26,157 nt of DNA from Myxococcota bacterium (GCA_963169055.1 CAUJFU010000520.1:1-26157); one strand, 5' to 3'; positions 9,411 to 17,649 are shown, counted from the stretch's first letter. Program-made: numbers and translations. Notes: generated by a model from the sequence alone, not told the origin.

Positions 9411-11063
9411 ATGCCTGCCTGCCCACAATGTGAATATCCCGTCCCTGACGAGGCGATGTTTTGCCCTGCGTGTGGCTTTTCGATGCAACACGAAGAGGCC
9501 GAAGTCTCGCTTGTTGGGCGTGTCTTAAATCAAAAATATCGATTAATCGAGGATCTTGCAGAAGGCGGTATGGCTGTCGTCTACAAGGCCCAACATATCT
9601 TTCTTGAAGACCTTTGCGCGGTCAAGATCATCAAAAAAAGCCTTGCATCCAAAGAAGAGATGCTCAAGCGCTTTCAACGCGAAGCCCGTCTTACGCGCCA
9701 AGTCGCCCGCCGCAGCCCGTACGTGATCTCCATCTACGACTTTGGGGTCGAAGATCAGGTCGGATTCTTCTATGTGATGGAACTCCTCAACGGTTATCCC
9801 TTTGCAGAGATCCTCCAAGATTCAAAAAAACCACCCCCACTCGAAAAAACCGCCCGCCTTGTTTGCCAGATCTGCGAAGCCTTGGCTGCTGTTCACGAAG
9901 AAGGTCTCGTCCATCGCGATATCAAACCAGACAACATCTTCCTTCACCGCGAAAACGGCTCGGATGAAGAGATCGTCAAGCTGCTCGATTTTGGTATCGC
10001 ACGACCCACCTACAACAAAGCCACCATGCTCACCAACTATGGCCGCGTGATGGGAACTCCCGAATATATGTCTCCCGAACAATGTCGAGGGCCGACCCCA
10101 CAACAATACGAACGCGGAGAAAGCCATCTTGACGGTCGATCCGATATCTATTCTTTGGGTGTGCTGCTTTACCAATGCTTGACAGGTGACGTTCCTTTTC
10201 CCATGCCCCCAGATGGCGGAACCATGGCCATCCACAAGGTCATGGCGGGCCATGTCATGGAGCGTCCCAAACCACCCTATGAGGTGCGCCCCGATCTTCG
10301 CATCCCCAGAAACTTTTCTGATGTGGCGATGCGTGCGCTTGAAAAAGAACCTTCCGCACGCTTCCAAACCATGACCGAGTTTCGTGACGCCATCCTCACT
10401 TGTTTTCCCGGCCTCGCGATCCGCCTCGGCCAAGAAGCCCCACCCGTCCAAGAATCACAACTCAACACCATCGATCTCGGTGAGACGTCTCGGGCCGATA
10501 GTACGGACTCCATGCGCGCTGCGCAAAACAACCCCGCGCAAAACAACCCCGCGCAAAACAATCCGGCACCTCTTGGTCCTGCTCAACCATCCAGCAACTA
10601 TCTCTACGATTTCAACGAGCAAGCCACCGCGATGGATGTGCAGCTTCCACCTGAAATGCGCGAAGCTGCCCGTCAATGGGCGATTAACGTCAACCAAGGT
10701 CCTCAACCTCCCCAAGGTGGCGTGATGTTGCAAGAGGCTCCGCTCTCTTCGCCTTACGCTTCTTCTCCACAAAATGTCCGCCCTCAAGCAGAACCGTGGC
10801 CCGCCCAAGAAAGCACGGTGGATACCTTTAGCGACGAAAGCGAAGCGTCCAACAACGGCACCGATCTGTCTAAGACTATCGCTTCTCCGATGGAACCCGA
10901 TGTGATGGCGGATCTGCGCAAACGTGCGCAAGAAGCGATGCAACGCGCAGGCCATTCTCCGCCCCCCCCAAAAAAGAAGACGCTTCTGTTCGCAGTCATC
11001 GGTGGGATCGTGCTGCTTGGTGCTGTTGCTGCGGGGCTTTACTTCTTTGTTCTTGGCAAATGA
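9411..11063 (+). CDS. Zinc-ribbon Ser/Thr protein kinase with C-terminal membrane anchor
   Basis: A 550-residue Hanks-type kinase. It opens with a zinc ribbon (CPQC at 4-7, CPAC at 18-21). The kinase domain runs from ~40 to ~320 with every key element: glycine loop near 49-60, VAIK-type Lys72, alpha-C Glu91, HRDIKPDN with catalytic Asp170 and Asn175, and DFG at 193-195, followed by a GTPEYMSPEQ activation segment. It should be active. The region ~340-520 is Pro/Asn/Gln-rich and disordered, with three AQNNP repeats. PPPPKKK precedes a single hydrophobic segment (~525-547), so almost nothing lies outside the cell and sensing would be cytoplasmic or via a partner. Its TGA overlaps the ATG of the next gene (ATGA), arguing that the two work together. 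ATG 9411 has GGAG 10 bases upstream. Confidence 0.95.
   Translation: MPACPQCEYPVPDEAMFCPACGFSMQHEEAEVSLVGRVLNQKYRLIEDLAEGGMAVVYKAQHIFLEDLCAVKIIKKSLASKEEMLKRFQREARLTRQVARRSPYVISIYDFGVEDQVGFFYVMELLNGYPFAEILQDSKKPPPLEKTARLVCQICEALAAVHEEGLVHRDIKPDNIFLHRENGSDEEIVKLLDFGIARPTYNKATMLTNYGRVMGTPEYMSPEQCRGPTPQQYERGESHLDGRSDIYSLGVLLYQCLTGDVPFPMPPDGGTMAIHKVMAGHVMERPKPPYEVRPDLRIPRNFSDVAMRALEKEPSARFQTMTEFRDAILTCFPGLAIRLGQEAPPVQESQLNTIDLGETSRADSTDSMRAAQNNPAQNNPAQNNPAPLGPAQPSSNYLYDFNEQATAMDVQLPPEMREAARQWAINVNQGPQPPQGGVMLQEAPLSSPYASSPQNVRPQAEPWPAQESTVDTFSDESEASNNGTDLSKTIASPMEPDVMADLRKRAQEAMQRAGHSPPPPKKKTLLFAVIGGIVLLGAVAAGLYFFVLGK
10521..10565 (+). repeat. Three tandem 15-bp units encoding AQNNP
   Basis: The unit GCGCAAAACAACCCC is repeated exactly twice and then once with two changes, adding three AQNNP pentapeptides to the disordered linker of the kinase. 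Copy number could vary in frame without harming the protein. Confidence 0.85.
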
Positions 11064-13513
11064 TCCACCCAACCGAGACGATCATTCCTCTCCGCAAGCC
11101 TCGGTGTTTCCTTCTTTTTGTCCTCTTTGCGATCTTCGGCTGCTTCCCCTCCTTTGCTTTTTCCAAACAACCCATCCCACAACTCACATGGGTTCGCCTT
11201 GAAGGCCCCGAATCAGCACGTGTCCATCAATCGGCCCGTGTGCGTTGTCTCGCGCTCGATCAAAAAGACAAGCCTATCCAAAAAGCCTCGGTGCGCTTTG
11301 TTTTTCGCCGCATCGATAACGCCTCTTCTCACTCAAAACTCCAAACCACCGCAAGAACAGACCTCCACACAACGCAACACGGAGACACGATCACCGCGTC
11401 TTTTGCTCAACCCTCTCTCTGGGAAGTCGGATGTGTCGCTTCTTTGGACCGCCAAATGATGCGCGCACATATGCCTCTTTCGGTGGAAGTCCTGCCAGCA
11501 CCCCCGCATCAGATATCGATCGAGTTACTTCCAAAACGCCGATGGTATCGAAAAGGAGATCGTGTCTCCGTTCGCGTGCGTGTTTTGGATCGTTCTGGCT
11601 TTTCTCATTCTTCGCCGATTGTTCGATGGAAAAGCTCTGTTCCGAGTGTTCTCCCTGATGCAGCGGGGGCGTTGCATCTGACACAGGCAGGGCGCATCAC
11701 GCTAACGGCTTTTGTGGTGGAGTCTTTGCAGGCCCAGATATCTCTCGACGTCGACGAACATTCCCCGACAATCGAGCTTTTCGATCCTGTTCCTCATGCG
11801 ATGTTGTCTGGAGATCCGATGATCCTTTTGCGCGGTCGTGTGATCGACACGGAAAGCGGTTTGGCATCGTTGCGGTTTTTGGGACGGGTGATCTCGGTCG
11901 ATGCGGGGGGGCGTTTTTTGATTTTGTACCGTTGTCAGTGGGGACTGAATTTGTTGTCCTTTGTGGCCGAAGATCGGGCGGGTCATACCAAGCGTTTCGA
12001 GCGCAGTGTTCTTTATGCGCCGCGCTATCTTTCACAGACGGCACATCCTCAACAGCCGATCCCTCCGCTGCTTGCGTTGCGGATCGCTCAGTCGTTTCTG
12101 GATCGTGGGCCTCTCGAACATCGCGCCGATGTGTTGACGCTTCTTGAAGATATCCTGAACGCGACAGAAATCGGGCGTGTTCGTATCCCTGTGATCCAAG
12201 GTTCGTATCGTATTCCCCCGTTGGGACCGAACATACAATACCGTGTCGAACAACGTGCCGCGATGCAGATGGAGCGGATCGCCGCTTCTTTGCGGTTTTT
12301 TCGCGATGGCTTTTGGTTGGATCTGACGTTACGGCGTTTTGTCTTTCCCTTGGATGTCGATATCAACGCCGATCGACAACGTATTACGGTCGATGCGCGG
12401 CGAGTGCGCTTTTCCTTTTGGTTTCAGATCTCGCGTAGCGCGGAGGGCCGTATCCACGTCGACATGCCGCACCGTTTTGCCGATCTTTCGGGCCTACGGG
12501 TGGAGGGGATGCACGGGTTGTTGTCGTGGTTTCGCGGTACGGTCGAGGCGCGTGTGCGCGATGGTGTGCGCGATGGCCTCTCAGACGCCATCCGACAGCG
12601 TTTGATTCCTGCGATCCAGCGGCGGCTGCAATCTTTCCCGTTGGATCTGCGTTGGGAACTTCCGCCTGTTTTTGGCCGCCGTCCGATGCGCCTGTTGCTT
12701 GATGTCCAAACGCTGCGTTTTACACCCGAAGCCCTGTCTCTTTCCGTCGGTGCTTCCTTGCGTTGCGAACAGCCTCGTTTTCCATACGCCCAAGGTGCGC
12801 CCTTGTTGCCGCCACAACGCTCCTCTCCTTCTGTTGCGGGATTTTCTTCAGCCCTTTCTGTGGATGCGGTTAATCAAGCTCTTTATGCGCTTTGGCAGTG
12901 TGGCGTCTTTCAGCGTGATCTCTCGCGTTTGCTTCAAGCGCGTCTCAATATCCCCGATCTACCGTTTGCTTTGCCGCATCTACGCTTGCGCTTTGCTGCG
13001 CACCTGCCGCCCGTGATCATGCCCGGAGATGCGCGTTATCCGTTTGCGCTTGCGCTCGGTGGATTCCGCGTTCATCTCGATTGGTCCGAAAAAAAGGCTC
13101 CTCCTTCTTCTTTGCGCGCTGAGATTGGCCTTGTGATCGGTGCGCGTGTGACGACCAACGCCGCAGGCGAGTTGCTCTTGATCCTCGCCCCCCAACCCTT
13201 GCAATTTCAATTGCAGATCCTCCAACAAAGCGGCACACACTCGCTTTCGCACGAAGATTGGGCCGCCTTTCTTTCGGGACTCTTGCTCGAACAAACACCC
13301 GATGCCGCTGCTGCGATCTTTCGTTCGCTGCCGTTGCACCAAGAGGATCCTTTTGCCAACGTCCCCCTTGCGTATCGCCCGATATTCCGAGCGATCCGCT
13401 TGTGGCCCCAACAAGTCGGCTTTGACGGACAACGCTTGCTTTTTGGCTTTGACCTTCGCTACCAGAGTCCCACCCAACCTGTCCGTACTTCCGAGTCAAC
13501 GACCCACCCCTAA
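11060..13513 (+). CDS. Exported Ig-like protein with possible TULIP/BPI-like lipid-binding C-terminal half
   Basis: An 817-residue protein not recognised by name. The N-terminus is a signal sequence (basic start, hydrophobic ~16-32); either signal peptidase I cleavage near SFA or lipidation at Cys28 (AIFGC) is possible. Residues ~40-330 look like two or three Ig-like beta-sandwich modules: 'SARVRCLALDQKDKPIQKA' resembles invasin-type Big domains, and 'GRVIDTESGLASLRF...GLNLLSFVAEDRAGH' is typical of an Ig-like adhesion module. Residues ~380-817 alternate long amphipathic strands with helices. 'VNQALYALWQCGVF' near residue 601 resembles a BPI/LBP-type segment, suggesting a tubular lipid-binding fold; this is inference. 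It overlaps the kinase gene by 4 bases, so it may be its extracytoplasmic partner. The stop codon lies in the loop of a strong hairpin. Confidence 0.85.
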   Translation: MIHPTETIIPLRKPRCFLLFVLFAIFGCFPSFAFSKQPIPQLTWVRLEGPESARVHQSARVRCLALDQKDKPIQKASVRFVFRRIDNASSHSKLQTTARTDLHTTQHGDTITASFAQPSLWEVGCVASLDRQMMRAHMPLSVEVLPAPPHQISIELLPKRRWYRKGDRVSVRVRVLDRSGFSHSSPIVRWKSSVPSVLPDAAGALHLTQAGRITLTAFVVESLQAQISLDVDEHSPTIELFDPVPHAMLSGDPMILLRGRVIDTESGLASLRFLGRVISVDAGGRFLILYRCQWGLNLLSFVAEDRAGHTKRFERSVLYAPRYLSQTAHPQQPIPPLLALRIAQSFLDRGPLEHRADVLTLLEDILNATEIGRVRIPVIQGSYRIPPLGPNIQYRVEQRAAMQMERIAASLRFFRDGFWLDLTLRRFVFPLDVDINADRQRITVDARRVRFSFWFQISRSAEGRIHVDMPHRFADLSGLRVEGMHGLLSWFRGTVEARVRDGVRDGLSDAIRQRLIPAIQRRLQSFPLDLRWELPPVFGRRPMRLLLDVQTLRFTPEALSLSVGASLRCEQPRFPYAQGAPLLPPQRSSPSVAGFSSALSVDAVNQALYALWQCGVFQRDLSRLLQARLNIPDLPFALPHLRLRFAAHLPPVIMPGDARYPFALALGGFRVHLDWSEKKAPPSSLRAEIGLVIGARVTTNAAGELLLILAPQPLQFQLQILQQSGTHSLSHEDWAAFLSGLLLEQTPDAAAAIFRSLPLHQEDPFANVPLAYRPIFRAIRLWPQQVGFDGQRLLFGFDLRYQSPTQPVRTSESTTHP

Positions 13514-13522
13514 AGGGGCGGG
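13503..13522 (+). terminator. GC hairpin with the stop codon in its loop (element copy 2)
   Basis: CCCACCCCTAAAGGGGCGGG forms an 8-bp stem with one A-C mismatch and a TAAA loop. The TAA is the stop codon of the Ig-like gene, so the stem begins inside the coding sequence. It is followed by CTTGTG rather than a T run, so it may reduce read-through into the GNAT gene or protect the 3' end instead of acting as a classical terminator. It is related to 99-118. Confidence 0.5.
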
Positions 13523-13558
13523 CTTGTGAAGGCGTGTTTGAAGAGGAGATGATCGGCC

Positions 13559-14188
13559 ATGGAAAATGTGGCTTATGAGCTGCGCGAAGGTGGACTTTCA
13601 CAAGAAGAAGCGTTGGCTTTCGCCCAGCTTGCGGTGTCTGCGGGTGGAGACATGTTTCCTTTGTTTTTTGGACCGCGAGCAAAAGACTTGATGGCGCGGC
13701 TGTATCCGCATGAAAGCAATTTCATGAGCCATCGTTTTTGCCGGTTCGCTTGGGTGGATGGCGAGATCGCAGGGCTGATGTGTGGATTTTCTTATGACGA
13801 AAAGCGCGCAGTCACCGCAGGAAATAGCCGAGACTTTGTGCGTTACGGTGCGGCGACCTTGCCGCGTATGATCTGGTACGCCATGCGTCTCAACGGGCTT
13901 GTTCGTGCGCTTGAACATCTGGAACAAGGTGAATTTTACGTCGAGTTTCTGGCCGTATATCCGCGCTTTCAGCGCATGGGGATCAGTCAAGCGCTGTTAA
14001 ACTTGGCGGAACAACAAGCGCGTTCCAAAGGATGCCGCTGCGTTGTGCTGGATGTCGATATCGACAATATCTCGGCCATCCGAGCTTATGAAAAGTGGGG
14101 GATGCACGTCGCTCGTTCTTCCAAAACATACGCATGGACACACCGCACCCTTGGGGTGCATCGCATGGAACGCACGTTGTCGCTGTGA
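13559..14188 (+). CDS. GNAT-family N-acetyltransferase
   Basis: A 209-residue protein. GNAT enzymes transfer acetyl from acetyl-CoA to an amine. The acetyl-CoA-binding motif A is visible as 'FLAVYPRFQRMGISQALL' (strand, then a Q-x-x-G-x-S variant of the R-x-x-G-x-G/A loop), and motif B as 'VDIDNISAIRAYEKWGM', which matches the usual 'N..A...Y.k.GF' ending. The first ~120 residues are less typical and probably form the substrate site, so the substrate (small molecule, peptide or protein) cannot be told. ATG 13559 is preceded by GAGGAG about 10 bases upstream. The gene lies 45 bases after the Ig-like gene. Its last codons and stop sit inside one copy of a 33-bp direct repeat. Confidence 0.88.
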   Translation: MENVAYELREGGLSQEEALAFAQLAVSAGGDMFPLFFGPRAKDLMARLYPHESNFMSHRFCRFAWVDGEIAGLMCGFSYDEKRAVTAGNSRDFVRYGAATLPRMIWYAMRLNGLVRALEHLEQGEFYVEFLAVYPRFQRMGISQALLNLAEQQARSKGCRCVVLDVDIDNISAIRAYEKWGMHVARSSKTYAWTHRTLGVHRMERTLSL

Positions 14189-14211
14189 TCGCCGTGATTC
14201 GGGCGTGGTGA
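14179..14211 (+). repeat. 33-bp direct repeat, copy 1 (overlaps the GNAT stop)
   Basis: This 33-bp sequence, starting GTCGCTGTGATC and ending GGGCGTGGTGA, recurs exactly at 14251-14283, 72 bases downstream. It contains the last three codons and stop of the GNAT gene plus 23 bases beyond. Confidence 0.9.
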
Positions 14212-14250
14212 TGCGCAAATACTGCGAGTAGCCAACGCCGTTAGGTTAAA

Positions 14251-14283
14251 GTCGCTGTGATCGCCGTGATTCGGGCGTGGTGA
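14251..14283 (+). repeat. 33-bp direct repeat, copy 2
   Basis: Exact second copy of the 14179-14211 sequence, lying in the gap between the GNAT gene and the second kinase gene. The 39 bases between copies show no further repeat. It may be a remnant of a 72-bp tandem duplication or a paired binding site upstream of the kinase. Confidence 0.9.
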
Positions 14284-14409
14284 ATTTTCCGATGCTTTCG
14301 CCTTGAACAGAGCGCGTGTGTGTTGACTTTTCGATGCCGATGCTGCAAGGAAAAGAGAAGCCATCGCGCATATCGCGGTAGGATGGGTTGTTTTGAGGGG
14401 AGACCGGTG

Positions 14410-16944
14410 ATGTCCAAGACGTTGCTTTGTCCGAATTTTCGCTGTGGTGAGCGCGATATCGCGCCGACAGAGTCGCTGTGTCCGAAGTGTGGAGCAGCGT
14501 TGTGTGTCGGTGCGCACTATCGCTTTTTGCGTGCGCTAAGCCAAGGCGGGATGGGCAGTACCTACATGGCCTCGGATGAGCGCTTTCAAGGATCGCGCAG
14601 TGAACGATGCGTGATCAAGGAGATCAAAAGCGAGCATCACGACAAAGACTTTGCGGCGATGTTGCAACGCGAAGCGGGCGGGCTTTTGCAGCTACGCCAT
14701 ACCGGGATCCCCGCATATCGGGATTTTTTTGAAGATGCCCCGGGCGGCCCACCGTCAAGATGGTTTTTGGTGCAAGAAGCCATCGACGGAGAAACGCTCC
14801 AAGCCCGTATCCAGCGGGGAGAAGTCTATTCCTTGGAAGAGGCGCTTGATATCTTTGTGCAAGTTCTTGAGATCCTACAGTATCTCCACGAACTCAAAGA
14901 CCCCGAGACCGGCAAAGATGCGCCTGTGATCCATCTGGATATCAAACCCGACAACCTGATGCGTCGTGCTTCGGATGGGCGGATCTTTTTGATCGATTTT
15001 GGCGTATCTTCCGAGATCCGACACACCATCCAAGAAAGCAAAGGCGCGAAAGCCTCGGTCTTCGGTTATACCATGGGTTATGCCCCGTTTGAGCAGACGC
15101 TTGGTTATGCCGCACCATCGTCGGATCTGTACGCCTTGGCGATGACTTTTCTGGTCTTACTCACAGGGGAGAGTCCGTTGGCCTTGTTTGATCCGATCGA
15201 ACAAAGCCCTCGTTTTCACCGCTATGTATCGCTCCCAACGTCGCTTGCTTTGCTGATCAGTCGGATGTTGCGTGTCAGTCTCAAAGAGCGTGTCCCAAGC
15301 GCACGTCAAGCCTTGGCCTGCTTGGCGTGGGCTCGCGAAGCCATGGACGGAAACAATGCTTCCTTGCAGAAGTTGGTGGATGCCTTAAAGCTCTCACAAA
15401 CATTGCGCGGAGCTCTTTTGCCCGAAGAAGTGGTCGATATCTCACCGACACAATCTGCGATGGACGATCTGGTGCTTGCAAAAGCCGAGACGATGGACTC
15501 TTCTGCGCAAAGAAAAAATCTGGTTCTTCCAAAGCACACACTGTCTTCTCAACTCCCCGGATCTGGGGTGGTTGGAAGTGAGGTTTCTTCTTCTCCACTA
15601 CAACCCATCGAAGCAGACAGAAAAACTTTCCGAAGCCGCCTTGCTGCGGTGCTTTTGATCGCCCCTCTCTTGGGGCTGGTTTTTGCGGGCGGATGGTTGG
15701 GCGGGCGGTTTTCGCAGACCACCGATATCCCACACCCAAGCCCGCCTACGTCCGATAAACGCCCCAAACCGCCTACTTCGATCGCTTCCCTCCCACCTAA
15801 ACCTCCGTTGCGTCCGTTTGTTCCTCTAATCGTCCCCCCCACGCCGCCTTCTTCTCCCTCAGCCCTCGAACCGACCTCCCGACCCATCGCTGCGGCTTCG
15901 GACTCCGAACCCCACCCACGATCGCATACATCGCCCAAGAGCCGCGCCTCGCCCACCAAGTCCTCGTCGGTGTTCGCGCATGAAAAGCCGATCCCTGCGC
16001 ATCTTTTGGAAGACCTCAAACCCGAGTATGGGATCGGTGTGCGTACCCATGCCTTGCGGGCCTTGGGCGATATCCCCACCCAACGATCTCGTTGGCTCTT
16101 GTACCAACACCTTCAAGAGCCGCATCTCGCCATCAAAGCCGCAGCTTCGGATGCTTTGGCTTCGATGGGGCCGCTGGCCGTCGATACCTTGGCGCAGGCG
16201 ATCAAACTCAAGGACCCAATCACGTGCCGCTTCGCAGCCCATGCCATCGGCAAGATCGGTGTTCCTGCGCGACGGATCTTACCGCTACTTTTGGTGGTCG
16301 CCGAAGAACCCGATCAAAACTGGCTAACGCTCCATGCTTCGTTGCAAGCGATCCAACAGATGCGTCCTTCTGCTCGGGAAGTCTGGCCAGCGTTGTTTGT
16401 GATCTCTCATTCAACCTCCTACTGGAAGGTTCAAAAAACCATTGCTGATATCCTGATCGCTGCCGAAGTTCCCGTCTCTCAAATGGAACCCGAATTTCGA
16501 AAAACGCTGCTATTCAAAAGTTTATTGTACACAAACCGCACGTTTTCTTTGATCGATCACCTCGGACCCTACGCGTTTGAACTGTTGCCCATGCTCCAAG
16601 AGATCCTACAGCGCAAAGATCTCCACCGTTTACACTATCGGACGCTTGATGCGATCCGACACTTTGGACCTCGGACCTTGCCTTTTTGGGAAGCAACGTT
16701 CCGCACCAACGAAATGTCTGCACGTGCCGCCATCCGTTCTTTTGAGCGGTTCGGTGCGGTATCTTTGCCTTCCATTCGCAAGCTGTTTCAAGACGAACCG
16801 AATGCCAGTAGACGGAAGGCGATGATCTATGCCGCACGCGGCATGGGAAAAGCCGCGCTGCCCTTCCTCCAAGACGCCACCAAAGACAAAGATCCCGAAG
16901 TTCAAGAACTCGCAGAGCGCTTTGTCACGCAACTTTCGCGTTAA
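14410..16944 (+). CDS. Zinc-ribbon Ser/Thr kinase with external HEAT-repeat domain
   Basis: An 844-residue protein. A zinc ribbon opens it (Cys7, Cys12, Cys24, Cys27). The kinase domain (~35-310) has a glycine loop (SQGGMGS), Lys70, Glu88, HLDIKPDN with catalytic Asp167 and Asn172, and DFG at 186-188. HLD for HRD is a common non-RD form, so it is probably active with simpler activation control. After a linker, one membrane segment lies near 410-430, then a Pro/Ser-rich stalk to ~530, then ~300 residues of HEAT-like helical repeats ('THALRALGDI', 'AASDALASMG', 'AAHAIGKIG') that should be outside the cytoplasm as a sensor or docking domain. ATG 14410 was chosen because GAGGGGA lies ~9 bases upstream and the zinc ribbon follows at once; a GTG at 14320 would add 30 residues lacking such support. 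It converges with the cytochrome gene, 10 bases away. Confidence 0.94.
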   Translation: MSKTLLCPNFRCGERDIAPTESLCPKCGAALCVGAHYRFLRALSQGGMGSTYMASDERFQGSRSERCVIKEIKSEHHDKDFAAMLQREAGGLLQLRHTGIPAYRDFFEDAPGGPPSRWFLVQEAIDGETLQARIQRGEVYSLEEALDIFVQVLEILQYLHELKDPETGKDAPVIHLDIKPDNLMRRASDGRIFLIDFGVSSEIRHTIQESKGAKASVFGYTMGYAPFEQTLGYAAPSSDLYALAMTFLVLLTGESPLALFDPIEQSPRFHRYVSLPTSLALLISRMLRVSLKERVPSARQALACLAWAREAMDGNNASLQKLVDALKLSQTLRGALLPEEVVDISPTQSAMDDLVLAKAETMDSSAQRKNLVLPKHTLSSQLPGSGVVGSEVSSSPLQPIEADRKTFRSRLAAVLLIAPLLGLVFAGGWLGGRFSQTTDIPHPSPPTSDKRPKPPTSIASLPPKPPLRPFVPLIVPPTPPSSPSALEPTSRPIAAASDSEPHPRSHTSPKSRASPTKSSSVFAHEKPIPAHLLEDLKPEYGIGVRTHALRALGDIPTQRSRWLLYQHLQEPHLAIKAAASDALASMGPLAVDTLAQAIKLKDPITCRFAAHAIGKIGVPARRILPLLLVVAEEPDQNWLTLHASLQAIQQMRPSAREVWPALFVISHSTSYWKVQKTIADILIAAEVPVSQMEPEFRKTLLFKSLLYTNRTFSLIDHLGPYAFELLPMLQEILQRKDLHRLHYRTLDAIRHFGPRTLPFWEATFRTNEMSARAAIRSFERFGAVSLPSIRKLFQDEPNASRRKAMIYAARGMGKAALPFLQDATKDKDPEVQELAERFVTQLSR

Positions 16945-16954
16945 AAGACATCGG

Positions 16955-17452
16955 CTATTTTTGCTTTGGCGCAGGTGCGATGCTCGGCGAAAGCGAGATG
17001 CGGTAGGTCGAGTGGCAACTCACACACACACCTAAAGAAGTCGATAATTCTTGGAGTAGTTCTTTCTTTTGGATCTTATTCTTTGCGACTTTTTCGGATA
17101 ACTCGTCCATCTTTTTATGCAGGCCGATCCCCATCGTTTTGAGGCCGAGCGGAAGTTTCCCAAGCAGCGTCGGACTGTCATCCGCCGCCATCTTCATCCC
17201 CATGTTTGACAGATGGACGGACACAGCCTTCATGTCGTCTCGCGCCAAACCATCCACCACCCGCTGCAACTCCGAAAGCAGCGTTCGCATCTCGTTGAGC
17301 ACAAACTCTCTTTCGTGAACATTGAGACGAACCTCCGTTCGCTTGTCCACTCCCGCAACTGTCGTCCCAAACACGAAGTAGTAAGAACCCACCCCCGCCG
17401 TCACCATCCAAAGCACCAACGTCGTCCATGTCAACCAATGCACCTTTTCCAT
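16955..17452 (-). CDS. Membrane-anchored cytochrome c'-like monoheme protein
   Basis: A 165-residue protein. Residues ~7-29 form an uncleaved N-terminal membrane anchor. The rest is mainly helical and ends with one heme-attachment motif, CVSCH at 143-147, near the C-terminus. Helices followed by a C-terminal CxxCH are the layout of cytochrome c' and cytochrome c-556-type four-helix bundles, which bind heme in the periplasm and can handle electrons, NO or CO. The exact ligand role cannot be told; Met residues around 84-88 and 107 might be axial ligands. ATG 17452 has AAGGAG ~9-10 bases upstream. It is downstream of and codirectional with the TetR gene, and a palindrome resembling the TetR operator lies in its upstream region. 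Confidence 0.82.
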   Translation of the reverse strand: MEKVHWLTWTTLVLWMVTAGVGSYYFVFGTTVAGVDKRTEVRLNVHEREFVLNEMRTLLSELQRVVDGLARDDMKAVSVHLSNMGMKMAADDSPTLLGKLPLGLKTMGIGLHKKMDELSEKVAKNKIQKKELLQELSTSLGVCVSCHSTYRISLSPSIAPAPKQK

Positions 17453-17575
17453 GATCTTCTCTCCTTTTCAGAGCGGCTTGTTTAAACCCGCAGCACTGCT
17501 GCTTGAATGTCCGCGAACACGGGGTTTTTTGTCCACAAGTCGCTGCTCTTTTTTTGTTTTTGGTTTGTTCTGTTT

Positions 17576-17587
17576 GTAAATATTTAC
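17576..17587 (-). promoter_or_regulatory. 12-bp palindrome, possible second TetR site
   Basis: GTAAATATTTAC is a perfect palindrome about 125 bases upstream of the cytochrome gene, in an AT-rich stretch. It matches 10 of 12 bases of GTGAGTATTTAC (18259-18270) in front of the TetR gene, and both are followed by TT. This suggests that the TetR protein controls the cytochrome gene as well as itself. Confidence 0.4.
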
Positions 17588-17649
17588 TTCGATTTTTATC
17601 CATCGTCGTGGATGGTTTCTTGTTTTGGGGTGGGTGGGCCTCCGTTGGG

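Noticed and set aside
14179-14283. Two identical repeats considered as a CRISPR remnant
   Set aside because: Only two copies, one overlapping coding sequence, a single 39-base spacer and no cas genes nearby.
14320-14409. 30-codon extension of the HEAT kinase from a GTG
   Set aside because: The extra residues are Arg/Cys-rich with no domain, while ATG 14410 has a strong ribosome site and places the zinc ribbon at the N-terminus.
17600-17640. CCATC/GATGG hairpin followed by T-rich DNA on the plus strand
   Set aside because: No plus-strand gene ends there, and on the minus strand it lacks a T run, so it was not called a terminator.
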